37,819 nt of DNA from contig DATKVT010000131.1 of assembly GCA_035529935.1 (NCBI GenBank), forward strand, positions 1-37,819, written 5' to 3'. The translations under genes and the position numbers were made by a program. Below, in pieces: positions 10,401-16,717 of the stretch. The stretch comes from Williamwhitmania sp. Its GTDB lineage: Bacteria > Bacteroidota > Bacteroidia > Bacteroidales > Williamwhitmaniaceae. Every line of letters begins with the position of its first letter. The stretch's first letter is position 1. Below the pieces are notes generated by a model, which saw only the letters and a list, made by a program, of their open reading frames with translations, was not told the origin of the DNA and searched no databases.

Positions 10401-10798
10401 TCTGTTTTTAAATCGGAAGGTAAGTCTACCTTCGATTTGTCAACTGCATCTTTTACTTTCTGCTTAGCATCGGTTACGTCCACATCTGTATTAAACTCAA
10501 CCACAATCGCAGAAAAATCCTGCACCGAGCGGGAGGTAATTTTTTTAACCCCGTTTATGGCCTTGATGTTTTTCTCGATAGGGCGAGTGATTAGGTTTTC
10601 AATATCGGCAGGAGAGGTTCCTGGGTATACTGTATTGACAATTATGTTTGGAATTACAATTTCAGGGAATTGCTCCTTGGGAATGGTTAAGTAGTTAAAA
10701 AGCCCAAACACCGCTATGATAATGACCAACACATAGATGCTAAGTTTATTGTCAATTGCCCAGCTGGTTGGTTTGAATTCTTTCAGTTTTTTATCCAT
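7421..10798 (-). CDS. RND family efflux transporter, permease subunit (HAE1/AcrB-like)
   Basis: An 1125-residue inner-membrane proton-driven pump that forms a tripartite efflux system with the adjacent adaptor and TolC-like channel. The N-terminus has TM1 (LSIYVLVIIIAVFGLFNYLTIPKE-type), a first periplasmic porter domain, then the TM4 proton-relay motif GIVVDDAIVVIENTHR with the paired Asp. The second half repeats the layout and ends in TM11-12 (FGLTFATFLTLILIPAMYF). It is longer than AcrB because of an extra region after TM6 (about residues 510-590: EEEHPTPLKKLYLICSG... and LFGLRAFANLMIFVALIALLH), which adds two hydrophobic segments. Third gene of tolC-like - adaptor - pump, 30 bases after the adaptor. 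Substrate cannot be told from sequence. Confidence 0.94.
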   Translation of the reverse strand: MDKKLKEFKPTSWAIDNKLSIYVLVIIIAVFGLFNYLTIPKEQFPEIVIPNIIVNTVYPGTSPADIENLITRPIEKNIKAINGVKKITSRSVQDFSAIVVEFNTDVDVTDAKQKVKDAVDKSKVDLPSDLKTDPEVTDIDLSDIPIMYIELSGDLPLDKLKKYGDDLKDKFESLKEITRVDIIGALDREIQIDIDMYKMQAASLTFTEVQNAITNDNATISGGNINLQGMSRTVRIVGEFKSLDDVKNIVVTTASGALVKLKDIATVRDGFHEQESYARQDGKNVITLNIVKKSGQNLLDASDKIKQIIKEMKETSLPNSLKITINGDQSKYTRTTLSDLNNTIIIGFILVTIVLMFFMGIMNSLFVGLSIPLSMALAYIVMPYIGFTMNMLVMFAFIFALGIVVDDAIVVIENTHRIFMKKKMDIKSAAKYAAGEVFVPILSGTLTTLAPFFPLAFWPGVVGEFMYFIPVTLIITLFASLIVAYIINPVFAIDFMKHDEEEHPTPLKKLYLICSGITIASIPFYLFGLRAFANLMIFVALIALLHNLYGYKILRKFQQHFIPAMMRRYENLLRWVLAGKRPYWLLTGMVGLFFLTMVLVALKPPKVMFFPDNQPNNVITYIKLPIGTDISVTDSIAKVVEHRIMEVLGKNNPIVESVLTNVALQASDNQFDNSTKSSNLAKISVNFVEFSKRNGENTSVYMSKIRDNIKGIPGADIVVDKNKNGPPVGKPINIELSSENLDQLVVTANRFKRYLDSLQIDGIEELKTDFATSKPELLIKLDRERANRDGVSAGMIGSQIRTALLGTEISKYREGEDQYPIILRFKDYQRNDVEQLMNLSLTYRDMNSGTLRQIPLSAVAHVEYTKSYGEINRLNLKRVITVSSNVLTGYTSNEIIAKIKKAIPAFTKPSSVQIRITGEQEDQAETMAFLSKALLFSLFLILFILINQFNSLSKPIIILSEVIFSVMGVLLGYIFFGMTISIIMTGLGLVALAGIVVRNGILLVEFTDVLKEEGAKTRNAIVEAGKTRITPVVLTASATVLGLIPLAVGFNIDFVSLFASLQPHIHFGGDNVMFFGPLAWTIIFGLTFATFLTLILIPAMYFIIYTRNIRSIRRSTARKYRKAKG

Positions 10799-10828
10799 TG
10801 TATCTATTTTAAACCGAAGGGTTCTGGA

Positions 10829-11947
10829 TTAATAACGAATGCTGGCACCGTCTATTAAGTCTTGGTATCCAAGGGTAATTAGCTTGTCACCAGGTTTTAA
10901 GCCGGAAATAACTTCCACTAAGCCATTGTTGGTTGTGCCAAGAACAACGCTTTGCTTCTTTGCTTCAATATTGTTTCCATTCTGCCTGACAACAAATACG
11001 TATGTGCCATCAGCATCGCTGCTGATAATATTTTGAGAAACAACAATGGCCTTTTCCTTGTAGTAGTCGTTGATGTTGAGAATAGCCACCATATTGGCCT
11101 TTAGATTTGGCACCTTAGTGTCGATGCTTGCTTCAATGTTGAAGGTGCGATTAACCGGGCTGATATACTTACTTACAAAATCGACACGGGAGGTTGCGTT
11201 GGCATTTATGTCAGGAAAATTTATGGTAAGCATATCACCTTGGTTAACCTTTGAGGTATACGCTTCGGAGATATCGGCTTTAACCTTCAACTTTCCAAAC
11301 GCTACAACTCGGTAAAGAACTTGTTGTGGACTTGGGGTAACCATACCTCCAACCTTGATGTTGCACTCTTCAATGGTTCCGTCCGAAGGTGACTTAATCT
11401 TGAAATTGTTGAGTTGATCCTTGGTGGCCGCCATTTGTTGCTCCAGCGATTCCTTGTTGGTTTTTGCCTGAAGGTATTGAACCTCGCTCCCCACCTTTTG
11501 ATCCCATAAGCGCTGCTGTTTGTTGAACAGATCAAGTGCCATGTTATATTGCGTCTGAAGGCTTTGAAGTTGCTTCTGATATTGTTGGTCGTCGATTTGT
11601 GCAAGCACCTGTCCCTTTTTTACCACTGTTCCCACGTCGGCATATCTTGCCACTACAGTTCCGCTAGCTTGTGCAAAGACGGCAGCATTTTGGTCACCAT
11701 CAAGCTCTCCATAAACTTTTATGAAGTGGCGAAAGGGTTGGAATGCTACATTTTCAACCGAAACGAGGGCGTATTTTTCTGTTGAATTCGTATCGGTTTT
11801 TGTTGTCGAAATTTCCTTTTCGAGGGTTTCAATTTTTTGGGTTAAGGCCTCCCTTTGGTCCTTAAGCTTGTTCAGCTCATTTTGCTTGTTGCTGCTGCAG
11901 GCAAGAAGCAGCGAACTAAGTGCAAAAACAATGATTTTTGTATTCAT
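10829..11947 (-). CDS. RND efflux periplasmic adaptor (membrane fusion lipoprotein)
   Basis: About 372 residues. The start at 11947 is chosen because it gives a lipoprotein signal, MNTKIIVFALSSLLLACSS, with lipidated Cys17; an ORF start 24 bases further upstream would place eight polar residues before it. After a short coiled coil (NELNKLKDQREALTQKIETLEKEI) come the lipoyl/barrel-sandwich half-motifs (AQASGTVVARYADVGTVVKKGQVLAQIDDQQ and IKSPSDGTIEECNIKVGGMV) flanking an alpha-hairpin with LFNKQQRLWDQKVGSEVQYLQAKTN, then a beta-barrel and membrane-proximal domain. It links the RND pump to the outer-membrane channel. Gap to the TolC-like gene is 29 bases and to the pump gene 30 bases, so one operon is likely. 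Confidence 0.93.
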   Translation of the reverse strand: MNTKIIVFALSSLLLACSSNKQNELNKLKDQREALTQKIETLEKEISTTKTDTNSTEKYALVSVENVAFQPFRHFIKVYGELDGDQNAAVFAQASGTVVARYADVGTVVKKGQVLAQIDDQQYQKQLQSLQTQYNMALDLFNKQQRLWDQKVGSEVQYLQAKTNKESLEQQMAATKDQLNNFKIKSPSDGTIEECNIKVGGMVTPSPQQVLYRVVAFGKLKVKADISEAYTSKVNQGDMLTINFPDINANATSRVDFVSKYISPVNRTFNIEASIDTKVPNLKANMVAILNINDYYKEKAIVVSQNIISSDADGTYVFVVRQNGNNIEAKKQSVVLGTTNNGLVEVISGLKPGDKLITLGYQDLIDGASIRY

Positions 11948-11976
11948 AATAGTGGATGTTGTCGTTAACAAAATTT

Positions 11977-13302
11977 TTACTGCTGGTTGTTGTTGAGTTT
12001 TTCAAGCGTCGTTTTTGCTGTAAGCAAACTGTTCATCGCGTTGAAATAGTCAGATTCAGTTGATAGGTATTGATTTTCTGCTTGGTATAGATCGCTACTT
12101 GTGGTCACTCCTTCCTTGTATTTTATCATGGTGTGATCCAGAATTTTTTTAACCAGAGCAAGGTTTGCTTTGGTCGTTATGTAGCTGGAGTAAGCATTTT
12201 TGAAGTTGTTTTGTGCATTTTCAAACGAAAGCATTAAGTTCTGCTCTGCCATTTTGGTATTGTTCTGCGACTGTTGGTACTGTTTACGTGCTTGCGAAAG
12301 TTGCGAAAGTTTCATTCCGCTTGTGAAGATGGGCACATCGAGGGAAAGGCCGAAAACATCCTCCGGCTGAAAGTTAAAGCTAGAGGTGTTAAGTAGCTTT
12401 TGGTGCTGATAGTAGGCAGAAATGGTGGGCAGAAAAAGTGATTTCTGACGATCGAGGCTCAACTTTTGAAGTTTTTCAGCAGTAACAGCCACACGGTAAT
12501 CTGGATTTGCTTTTAGATTAAGGGCTGTGTTGAGGCTTGCTGTTAATTTTCCCTCTTCAATATAGTCGTTAAGACTATCGGTAAGTTCAATATTTGTTGA
12601 TAAATCAAGCCCTAGTTGGAACTTGAGTAGGTTTTTAGACCACTGTGATTGGCGCTCAAGGTTCGCAACCGCGTTGTCAATGTTTGCCTTGATTATGCGG
12701 AGCTGGTCAACATTTGTTTCCTCAACAAGGCCCTGGTCACCTAAGGCAATTATATCGCCAAGGTTCTTGTTCGTAACCACCTGGGTCTCCTTCATGATTT
12801 TAAGATTTTCCTCCATAATCAACACAAGGTAGTAGCCAGTAGTAACCGATTCCCGAATATCGTTTTTTGTCTTTGTCAGATTTCGGTCAGAGAGTTCCTT
12901 ATAAATTTTTGATGCCCTTAATCCAACAATATATTCACCGCTAAACACAAGCTGAGTAACCTTAACGCTCCATGAGGTGCTATTGGCGACGCCAAGTTTT
13001 ATGGCTTGTGTTTTAGTTGGATCGGTAAAATCTGGGAATATGGCCGTCGGAACACTAAAAGTATGTTGATATGATCCGGAACCAGTTACCTGAGGAAGAC
13101 CAGAGGCCGTCGTTTCCCATATCTTTTTCTTTGCGATCGCCAAATCGAGTTCGCTATTTTTAACTTGGAGATTATTGCTCTCCGCATACTCTATGGCCTT
13201 GTTCAGCGAAAGCGCCATAGCCGTAGAATCTGATTGCGAGAATGCAGAGGTGACTAAGCTCGTAATCAGCAAGGGTAGGACAAGAAGTGTTTTTTTAACC
13301 AT
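11977..13302 (-). CDS. TolC-family outer membrane efflux channel
   Basis: A 441-residue outer-membrane factor with a signal peptide (MVKKTLLVLPLLITSLVTSAFSQ). The body shows the duplicated TolC/OEP pattern: LSLNKAIEYAESNNLQVKNSELDLAIAKKKI in the first repeat and a second half with LFLPTISAYYQHQ and AEQNLMLSFENAQNNFKNAYSSYITTKANLALVKKILD, rich in long coiled helices that build the periplasmic tunnel. The final KYKEGVTTSSDLYQAENQYL is typical of the family. It is the first gene of the efflux operon; in many Bacteroidota RND operons the channel gene comes first. No TetR or other regulator gene is adjacent. A candidate promoter box lies about 135 bases upstream. Confidence 0.93.
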   Translation of the reverse strand: MVKKTLLVLPLLITSLVTSAFSQSDSTAMALSLNKAIEYAESNNLQVKNSELDLAIAKKKIWETTASGLPQVTGSGSYQHTFSVPTAIFPDFTDPTKTQAIKLGVANSTSWSVKVTQLVFSGEYIVGLRASKIYKELSDRNLTKTKNDIRESVTTGYYLVLIMEENLKIMKETQVVTNKNLGDIIALGDQGLVEETNVDQLRIIKANIDNAVANLERQSQWSKNLLKFQLGLDLSTNIELTDSLNDYIEEGKLTASLNTALNLKANPDYRVAVTAEKLQKLSLDRQKSLFLPTISAYYQHQKLLNTSSFNFQPEDVFGLSLDVPIFTSGMKLSQLSQARKQYQQSQNNTKMAEQNLMLSFENAQNNFKNAYSSYITTKANLALVKKILDHTMIKYKEGVTTSSDLYQAENQYLSTESDYFNAMNSLLTAKTTLEKLNNNQQ

Positions 13303-13435
13303 TGGATGTTATTGTGTTTTTGTTTGAACCAAAAAAAATATTTGTGTTCGCAAGCAAGGCATTCCTGCATATTGTTCGTTGGTGAAAATGAAGTTATTAC
13401 CGCCGATAATATTACTAATTTTCCCTTTTGTGCGA

Positions 13436-13443
13436 CGAAAGTA
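13436..13443 (-). promoter_or_regulatory. Candidate -7 box for the efflux operon
   Basis: On the minus strand this reads TACTTTCG, one mismatch from TAnnTTTG. It abuts a perfect box on the other strand, giving a divergent pair. It would leave a leader of roughly 130 bases before the TolC-like start codon. Confidence 0.35.
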
Positions 13444-13451
13444 TATATTTG
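13444..13451 (+). promoter_or_regulatory. Candidate -7 box reading into the repeat region
   Basis: TATATTTG matches the Bacteroidota -7 consensus exactly. It points rightward to the short ORF at 13528, about 70 bases beyond the predicted start. A TTTTG lies at 13426-13430, but the 13-base spacing is shorter than the usual ~19-20. Confidence 0.4.
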
Positions 13452-13527
13452 CCTGCACGAAAAAAAATTAAAAGAGAAAAGATAAAAATTGTTAACAAAC
13501 AATTAACCCAAATCGTTCAGTAAAGCT

Positions 13528-13662
13528 ATGAAAAACAACTTGTTTCTACTATTATTATTACTGTTGAACGATGACAAAAGAACAACAATCACAAAAATGA
13601 CAAAACAATATCTCGACGAAAAGGCAAAAAAGCAGGCTGAACCGTCGTTCGTTCACGACTGA
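13528..13662 (+). CDS. Possible small ORF, 44 codons
   Basis: An ATG-started frame of 44 codons ending in TGA. The product begins MKNNLFLLLLLLLNDDKR, a short run of leucines after two Asn residues, and continues as a charged, Lys-rich tail ending EPSFVHD. It lies about 70 bases downstream of a perfect -7 box on the same strand and stops one base before the outer arm of an inverted repeat. The Leu run could be a short membrane segment or signal-like sequence, or simply an effect of AT-rich codons. No homologue is recognised. It may equally be non-coding leader sequence. Confidence 0.25.
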   Translation: MKNNLFLLLLLLLNDDKRTTITKMTKQYLDEKAKKQAEPSFVHD

Positions 13663-13800
13663 CCCATTGCAGGCAAACCTGATTTTTTCGTTTTGTCGCT
13701 GCTATATAGCAGGCATGATGCTTTATTGGAGCGATGTAAATTTGATTGTTGTGCAAAATATATATTGTATATTTCAACAATCCACGTGCCTGCAATTGGG
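13663..13800. repeat. Nested inverted-repeat region
   Basis: Outer arms CCCATTGCAGGCA (13663-13675) and TGCCTGCAATTGGG (13787-13800) are complementary apart from one extra base. Inside lie a 14-bp perfect palindrome CTGCTATATAGCAG (13699-13712) and a hairpin at 13745-13781 (ATTGTTG...CAACAAT enclosing AAATATA/TATATTT with a 4-base bulge). The layout would suit a structured RNA, a small palindromic repeat element, or a regulator-binding region. I cannot tell which. Confidence 0.5.
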
Positions 13801-13992
13801 CTCTCCACTTATAATGTGACATCTTAATCTGCTTATCATTAACAAACCCATCAATGTTTCTTTCTATTTGTGAGAGGTATTAATGCGAAAGGTTTAGCAA
13901 GAACCGGCTGCAAAAATAGCAGATAGTTAATGAATTAAGAAATTTGGTATAAATTTTCGCTCCGTGCTTAAAGTTAAATTAGTCGCAGACGG

Positions 13993-14064
13993 AGTAAATG
14001 TAGCCTATTGTCAATATTTACCCGAAACGCATTTGGATTTAAACATTTTTAGAATACATTTACT
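13993..14064. repeat. 10-bp inverted repeat around the kinase promoter
   Basis: AGTAAATGTA at 13993-14002 is exactly complementary to TACATTTACT at 14055-14064. The right arm covers the -7 box of the downstream kinase gene, so a protein bound at both arms could block or loop the promoter. Confidence 0.5.
14032..14062 (+). promoter_or_regulatory. Promoter of the cNMP-domain histidine kinase gene
   Basis: -33 element TTTG (14032-14035), 19-base spacer, -7 element TACATTTA (14055-14062, one mismatch to TAnnTTTG). It predicts a start near 14068 and a leader of about 25 bases. Confidence 0.55.
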
Positions 14065-14091
14065 TCTTGTCAGATTCCTAAACATTAAGCA

Positions 14092-15297
14092 ATGAACCTG
14101 TTTCCTAATAATATTGAAAAAAAATCTAACGCGTCGATACTTAAGCTTGTTTCAATTTTTGCCGAAGTTCCAAATGATGTGATTGATGAAATAGCAAAAG
14201 TTTCTACGTCACAATTTTTTAAGCAGGATCAGGTTATATTCAACAAGGGGGATATGGATTTTGCGCTCTATGTAATTGTGAGCGGGAAGGTTAAGGTTCA
14301 TGAGGGCGAGCACATTTATTCAACATTTTCCAGCAATGAATATTTCGGTGAATATGCTCTGATAGACAGCTCTCCACGCTCTGCAACCATAACGGCAACG
14401 GAAGCAACAGAATTACTTAGACTCGATCAATCTCACTTTATCCAAATAATAGAATCAAATAAAAAGATTACCCAGAGCATACTCAAAGCTCTCATCATGA
14501 GGCTTAGGGACTACAACGTGTTGCAGCATGAACTCATTACTAAAAACGAACAAATCCAGCGCCAGCGTGATGAGTTGGAAATGCAGCGGAAGGAGTTGGA
14601 GGTGCTGAATGCCACAAAGGATAAGTTTTTTGCCATCATTGCCCACGATTTGCGCAACCCTTTTTCAACAGTGTTAAGTTTATCAGAGTTGCTTGCCCGC
14701 GAATTTGAAAATTTTGATCCAGAACGGTTAAAAGAGTTTATAGGACAGATTTACAAGTATTCCAACAACACCTTTAACCTCCTTGAGAATCTTCTTCAGT
14801 GGTCTTTGGTTCAAACCGGGAGAATGCCATTACGCCCCAAGGTGGTTAATATCTGTGATATTGTAAATGAGAACATCGAACTTTTGCGAGGTAATGCTGT
14901 CAACAAAGGCATTGAGTTAAACGGTCCAAAATGTGGCGAATGGTTTGCCTATGTTGACGTCAATATGATAACTACGGTGGTTCGTAACCTCGTTTCCAAT
15001 GCAATAAAGTTTACATCTGCAGGTGGTGAAGTTTCGATATCAATCGTGCAGGACAATGAATTTGTTCTTGTAACTGTTTCCGATACAGGTGTAGGTATCT
15101 CGCCAGAAGATATGAACAACCTATTTAAGCTGGACAGCAATCCAACAACCATGGGTACTGGTCAGGAGAAAGGTACCGGTTTGGGCCTCATTCTCTGTAA
15201 GGAATTTGTTGTGCGTAATGGTGGTAAAATATGGGTTGAAAGCATTCTTAATCAAGGAACCACCTTTTTCTTTACAGCACCAAAGTTAGATCGCTAG
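14092..15297 (+). CDS. Cyclic-nucleotide-binding-domain histidine kinase
   Basis: A 401-residue soluble protein, with no membrane segment. Residues ~15-135 are a cNMP-binding domain with the complete phosphate-binding cassette YFGEYALIDSSPRSATITA (E87 and R96 in the places that hold the ribose and phosphate in CAP/PKA-type domains). A coiled coil follows (ITKNEQIQRQRDELEMQRKELE, ~149-170), then a HisKA domain with H185 in FFAIIAHDLRNPFSTV, and a HATPase_c domain: N box NLVSNAIKFT, G1 DTGVGI (331-336), and GTGLGL (361-366). It has no receiver domain, and no response-regulator gene is adjacent. It should autophosphorylate in response to a nucleotide or similar ligand in the cytoplasm; the ligand and partner are inferred. 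It converges on ispD, sharing CTAG as overlapping stop codons. Confidence 0.9.
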   Translation: MNLFPNNIEKKSNASILKLVSIFAEVPNDVIDEIAKVSTSQFFKQDQVIFNKGDMDFALYVIVSGKVKVHEGEHIYSTFSSNEYFGEYALIDSSPRSATITATEATELLRLDQSHFIQIIESNKKITQSILKALIMRLRDYNVLQHELITKNEQIQRQRDELEMQRKELEVLNATKDKFFAIIAHDLRNPFSTVLSLSELLAREFENFDPERLKEFIGQIYKYSNNTFNLLENLLQWSLVQTGRMPLRPKVVNICDIVNENIELLRGNAVNKGIELNGPKCGEWFAYVDVNMITTVVRNLVSNAIKFTSAGGEVSISIVQDNEFVLVTVSDTGVGISPEDMNNLFKLDSNPTTMGTGQEKGTGLGLILCKEFVVRNGGKIWVESILNQGTTFFFTAPKLDR

Positions 15298-15974
15298 TTT
15301 TCTTGAGCCCATTTTTCAGCCACAATGCTTGCCATAAGAAGCTCTTCGTGTGTTGTAATCTTAAGATTCAACTTATTTCCTTCAATAAGGGTGATTTTGG
15401 TTCCAGAAACTTCAATTACCGATGCGTCATCGGTAAATACATCCTTATATGGTTGTGCGTAACCCTTCAAAAGCACGTCTCTTTTAAAAATCTGCGGTGT
15501 TTGAACGCGCTTCACGTCTCTGCGCTTCAATGGGCGGCTTCCATCAGGGGTAAGCAGCCGAATGGAGTCTACCGACTCAATAACGGGAACGGCGGTTCCA
15601 GTTTTGTCAGCAGCTTCAAAACAGCGACGAATGGTTACTTCGTCGATGAATGGCCTAACGCCGTCGTGTATGGCAATTAACTCCTCATCACCCAAGGCGG
15701 CAATACCATTTTGTACAGAGTAAAAGCGCTCTTCTCCTCCTTTTACAAGGGTCACCGCAAATGGTGGATTAAACTCTTTTTGAATTGCTTCCCAGGAGTC
15801 GAAGTGCTGCGCGGGAATAACGAGAATGAGGGTCATTTCTGGGTCGAACCGATAGAACGCTTCAAGCGCCCAAAGAACAATGGGCTTACCCCCAATGAGT
15901 TGGAATTGCTTAGGGATGTCACCTCCAATTCGGGTACCAATTCCACCCGCAACAATAATGGCTGCCTTTTTCAT
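15294..15974 (-). CDS. ispD: 2-C-methyl-D-erythritol 4-phosphate cytidylyltransferase
   Basis: A 226-residue enzyme of the MEP isoprenoid pathway, which transfers CMP from CTP to methylerythritol phosphate. Visible: the nucleotidyltransferase P-loop-like start IIVAGGIGTRIGGDIPKQF, GGEERFYSVQNGI, the IHDGVRPF motif with the metal/substrate Asp, and VKRVQTPQIF with TDDASVIE near the end. Length is normal. ispF is not fused or adjacent. The start at 15974 gives the expected compact N-terminus (MKKAAIIVAGG). A one-mismatch -7 box lies upstream at 16008-16015. Confidence 0.95.
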   Translation of the reverse strand: MKKAAIIVAGGIGTRIGGDIPKQFQLIGGKPIVLWALEAFYRFDPEMTLILVIPAQHFDSWEAIQKEFNPPFAVTLVKGGEERFYSVQNGIAALGDEELIAIHDGVRPFIDEVTIRRCFEAADKTGTAVPVIESVDSIRLLTPDGSRPLKRRDVKRVQTPQIFKRDVLLKGYAQPYKDVFTDDASVIEVSGTKITLIEGNKLNLKITTHEELLMASIVAEKWAQEN

Positions 15975-16007
15975 TTTCTCTTAACTTCGTGGTGAAAATA
16001 TTGTTTA

Positions 16008-16015
16008 CGAAGGTA
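16008..16015 (-). promoter_or_regulatory. Candidate -7 box for ispD
   Basis: On the minus strand this reads TACCTTCG, one mismatch from TAnnTTTG, about 33 bases upstream of the ispD ATG. The predicted leader is about 29 bases. Confidence 0.4.
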
Positions 16016-16032
16016 GTATAAACTAACAAACG

Positions 16033-16692
16033 ATGGAACAGGTTGACATAATCAATTTTTTGTCTGATTTACAGAAGAATAACAACCGTGAGTGGTTTGC
16101 TGAGCATAAGGCGAGCTATCAAAAAACTCTTACGGGATTTGAAAACATTATGAGCCGAATAATCTCTTTGGTTGGCATGTTCGACAAGGAGGTGGTTGGG
16201 CTTAACCCCAAAGCGTGTATTTTCCGCATTTACCGAGACGTTCGATTCTCGAACGATAAAAGTCCATATAAAACCCATTTTGGCGGTTTCATTGCTCCGG
16301 GTGGACGAAAAAGTTCAGGAGGCGGCTATTACATTCATCTCGGTCCTGGCGAATCTATGGTTGCCGGTGGAGCATGGAGGCCAGAGTCAGAGCACCTTAA
16401 AAAAATTCGTAGGGCAATTGATTTTTACCACGAGGAGTTTTTGCAGATTGTGGGAGACAAAGATTTTAGTAGGTGGTTCGACGATTTATCGAACGAAGAC
16501 TCACTCGTGAGAGTTCCTGCTGGATTTTCTGTTGACTCGCCTGTTGCGGCCTATTTAAAGCTGAAAAGTTTTACGGTCGGCAGAACCTTTACCAACAAAG
16601 AGGTGTTTTTGCCCACGTTTGAGAACCAGCTGGTTGAGGGTTGCCGGGCAATGTTTGGGCTTAACAAGTTTTTGCGCGAGGCCATTGAATAG
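16033..16692 (+). CDS. DUF2461 domain protein (TIGR02453 family)
   Basis: A 219-residue cytoplasmic protein of the DUF2461 family. Hallmarks are FLSDLQKNNNREWFAEHKASY near the N-terminus, FRIYRDVRFSNDKSPYKTHFGGFI in the middle, and GGYYIHLGPGESMVAGGAWRPE, the conserved glycine-rich segment. The conserved charged RDxRFSxDKxPYK motif suggests an enzyme or nucleic-acid role, but no activity is established for the family to my knowledge. It is divergent from ispD, with 58 bases between them, and converges on the acyl-CoA ligase gene. Confidence 0.88.
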   Translation: MEQVDIINFLSDLQKNNNREWFAEHKASYQKTLTGFENIMSRIISLVGMFDKEVVGLNPKACIFRIYRDVRFSNDKSPYKTHFGGFIAPGGRKSSGGGYYIHLGPGESMVAGGAWRPESEHLKKIRRAIDFYHEEFLQIVGDKDFSRWFDDLSNEDSLVRVPAGFSVDSPVAAYLKLKSFTVGRTFTNKEVFLPTFENQLVEGCRAMFGLNKFLREAIE

Positions 16693-16717
16693 ACAACGCG
16701 CCTAGTATTCCGTTTTT

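Larger units (their letters stand above)
13303..14091. other. Large intergenic region with repeats and divergent promoter boxes
   Basis: Nearly 800 bases without a convincing conserved gene between the leftward efflux operon and the rightward cNMP-kinase gene. It holds back-to-back -7 boxes (13436-13451), a possible 44-codon ORF (13528-13662), nested inverted repeats between 13663 and 13800, a 14-bp palindrome, five copies of GCAGGC in either direction, and the kinase promoter with flanking inverted repeat (13993-14064). The rest (13810-13990) shows nothing clear. Confidence 0.65.

Noticed and set aside
13266-13502. A 78-codon minus-strand frame overlapping the start of the TolC-like gene
   Set aside because: It overlaps the efflux gene in another frame, and its Phe/Asn-rich sequence looks like translated AT-rich DNA.
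13589-13822. A 77-codon minus-strand open frame over the repeat region
   Set aside because: It runs through the inverted repeats, has a His/Tyr/Arg-rich composition without recognisable domain, and no promoter box on its strand. It is more likely a by-product of the repeat; BLAST against other genomes could reopen it.
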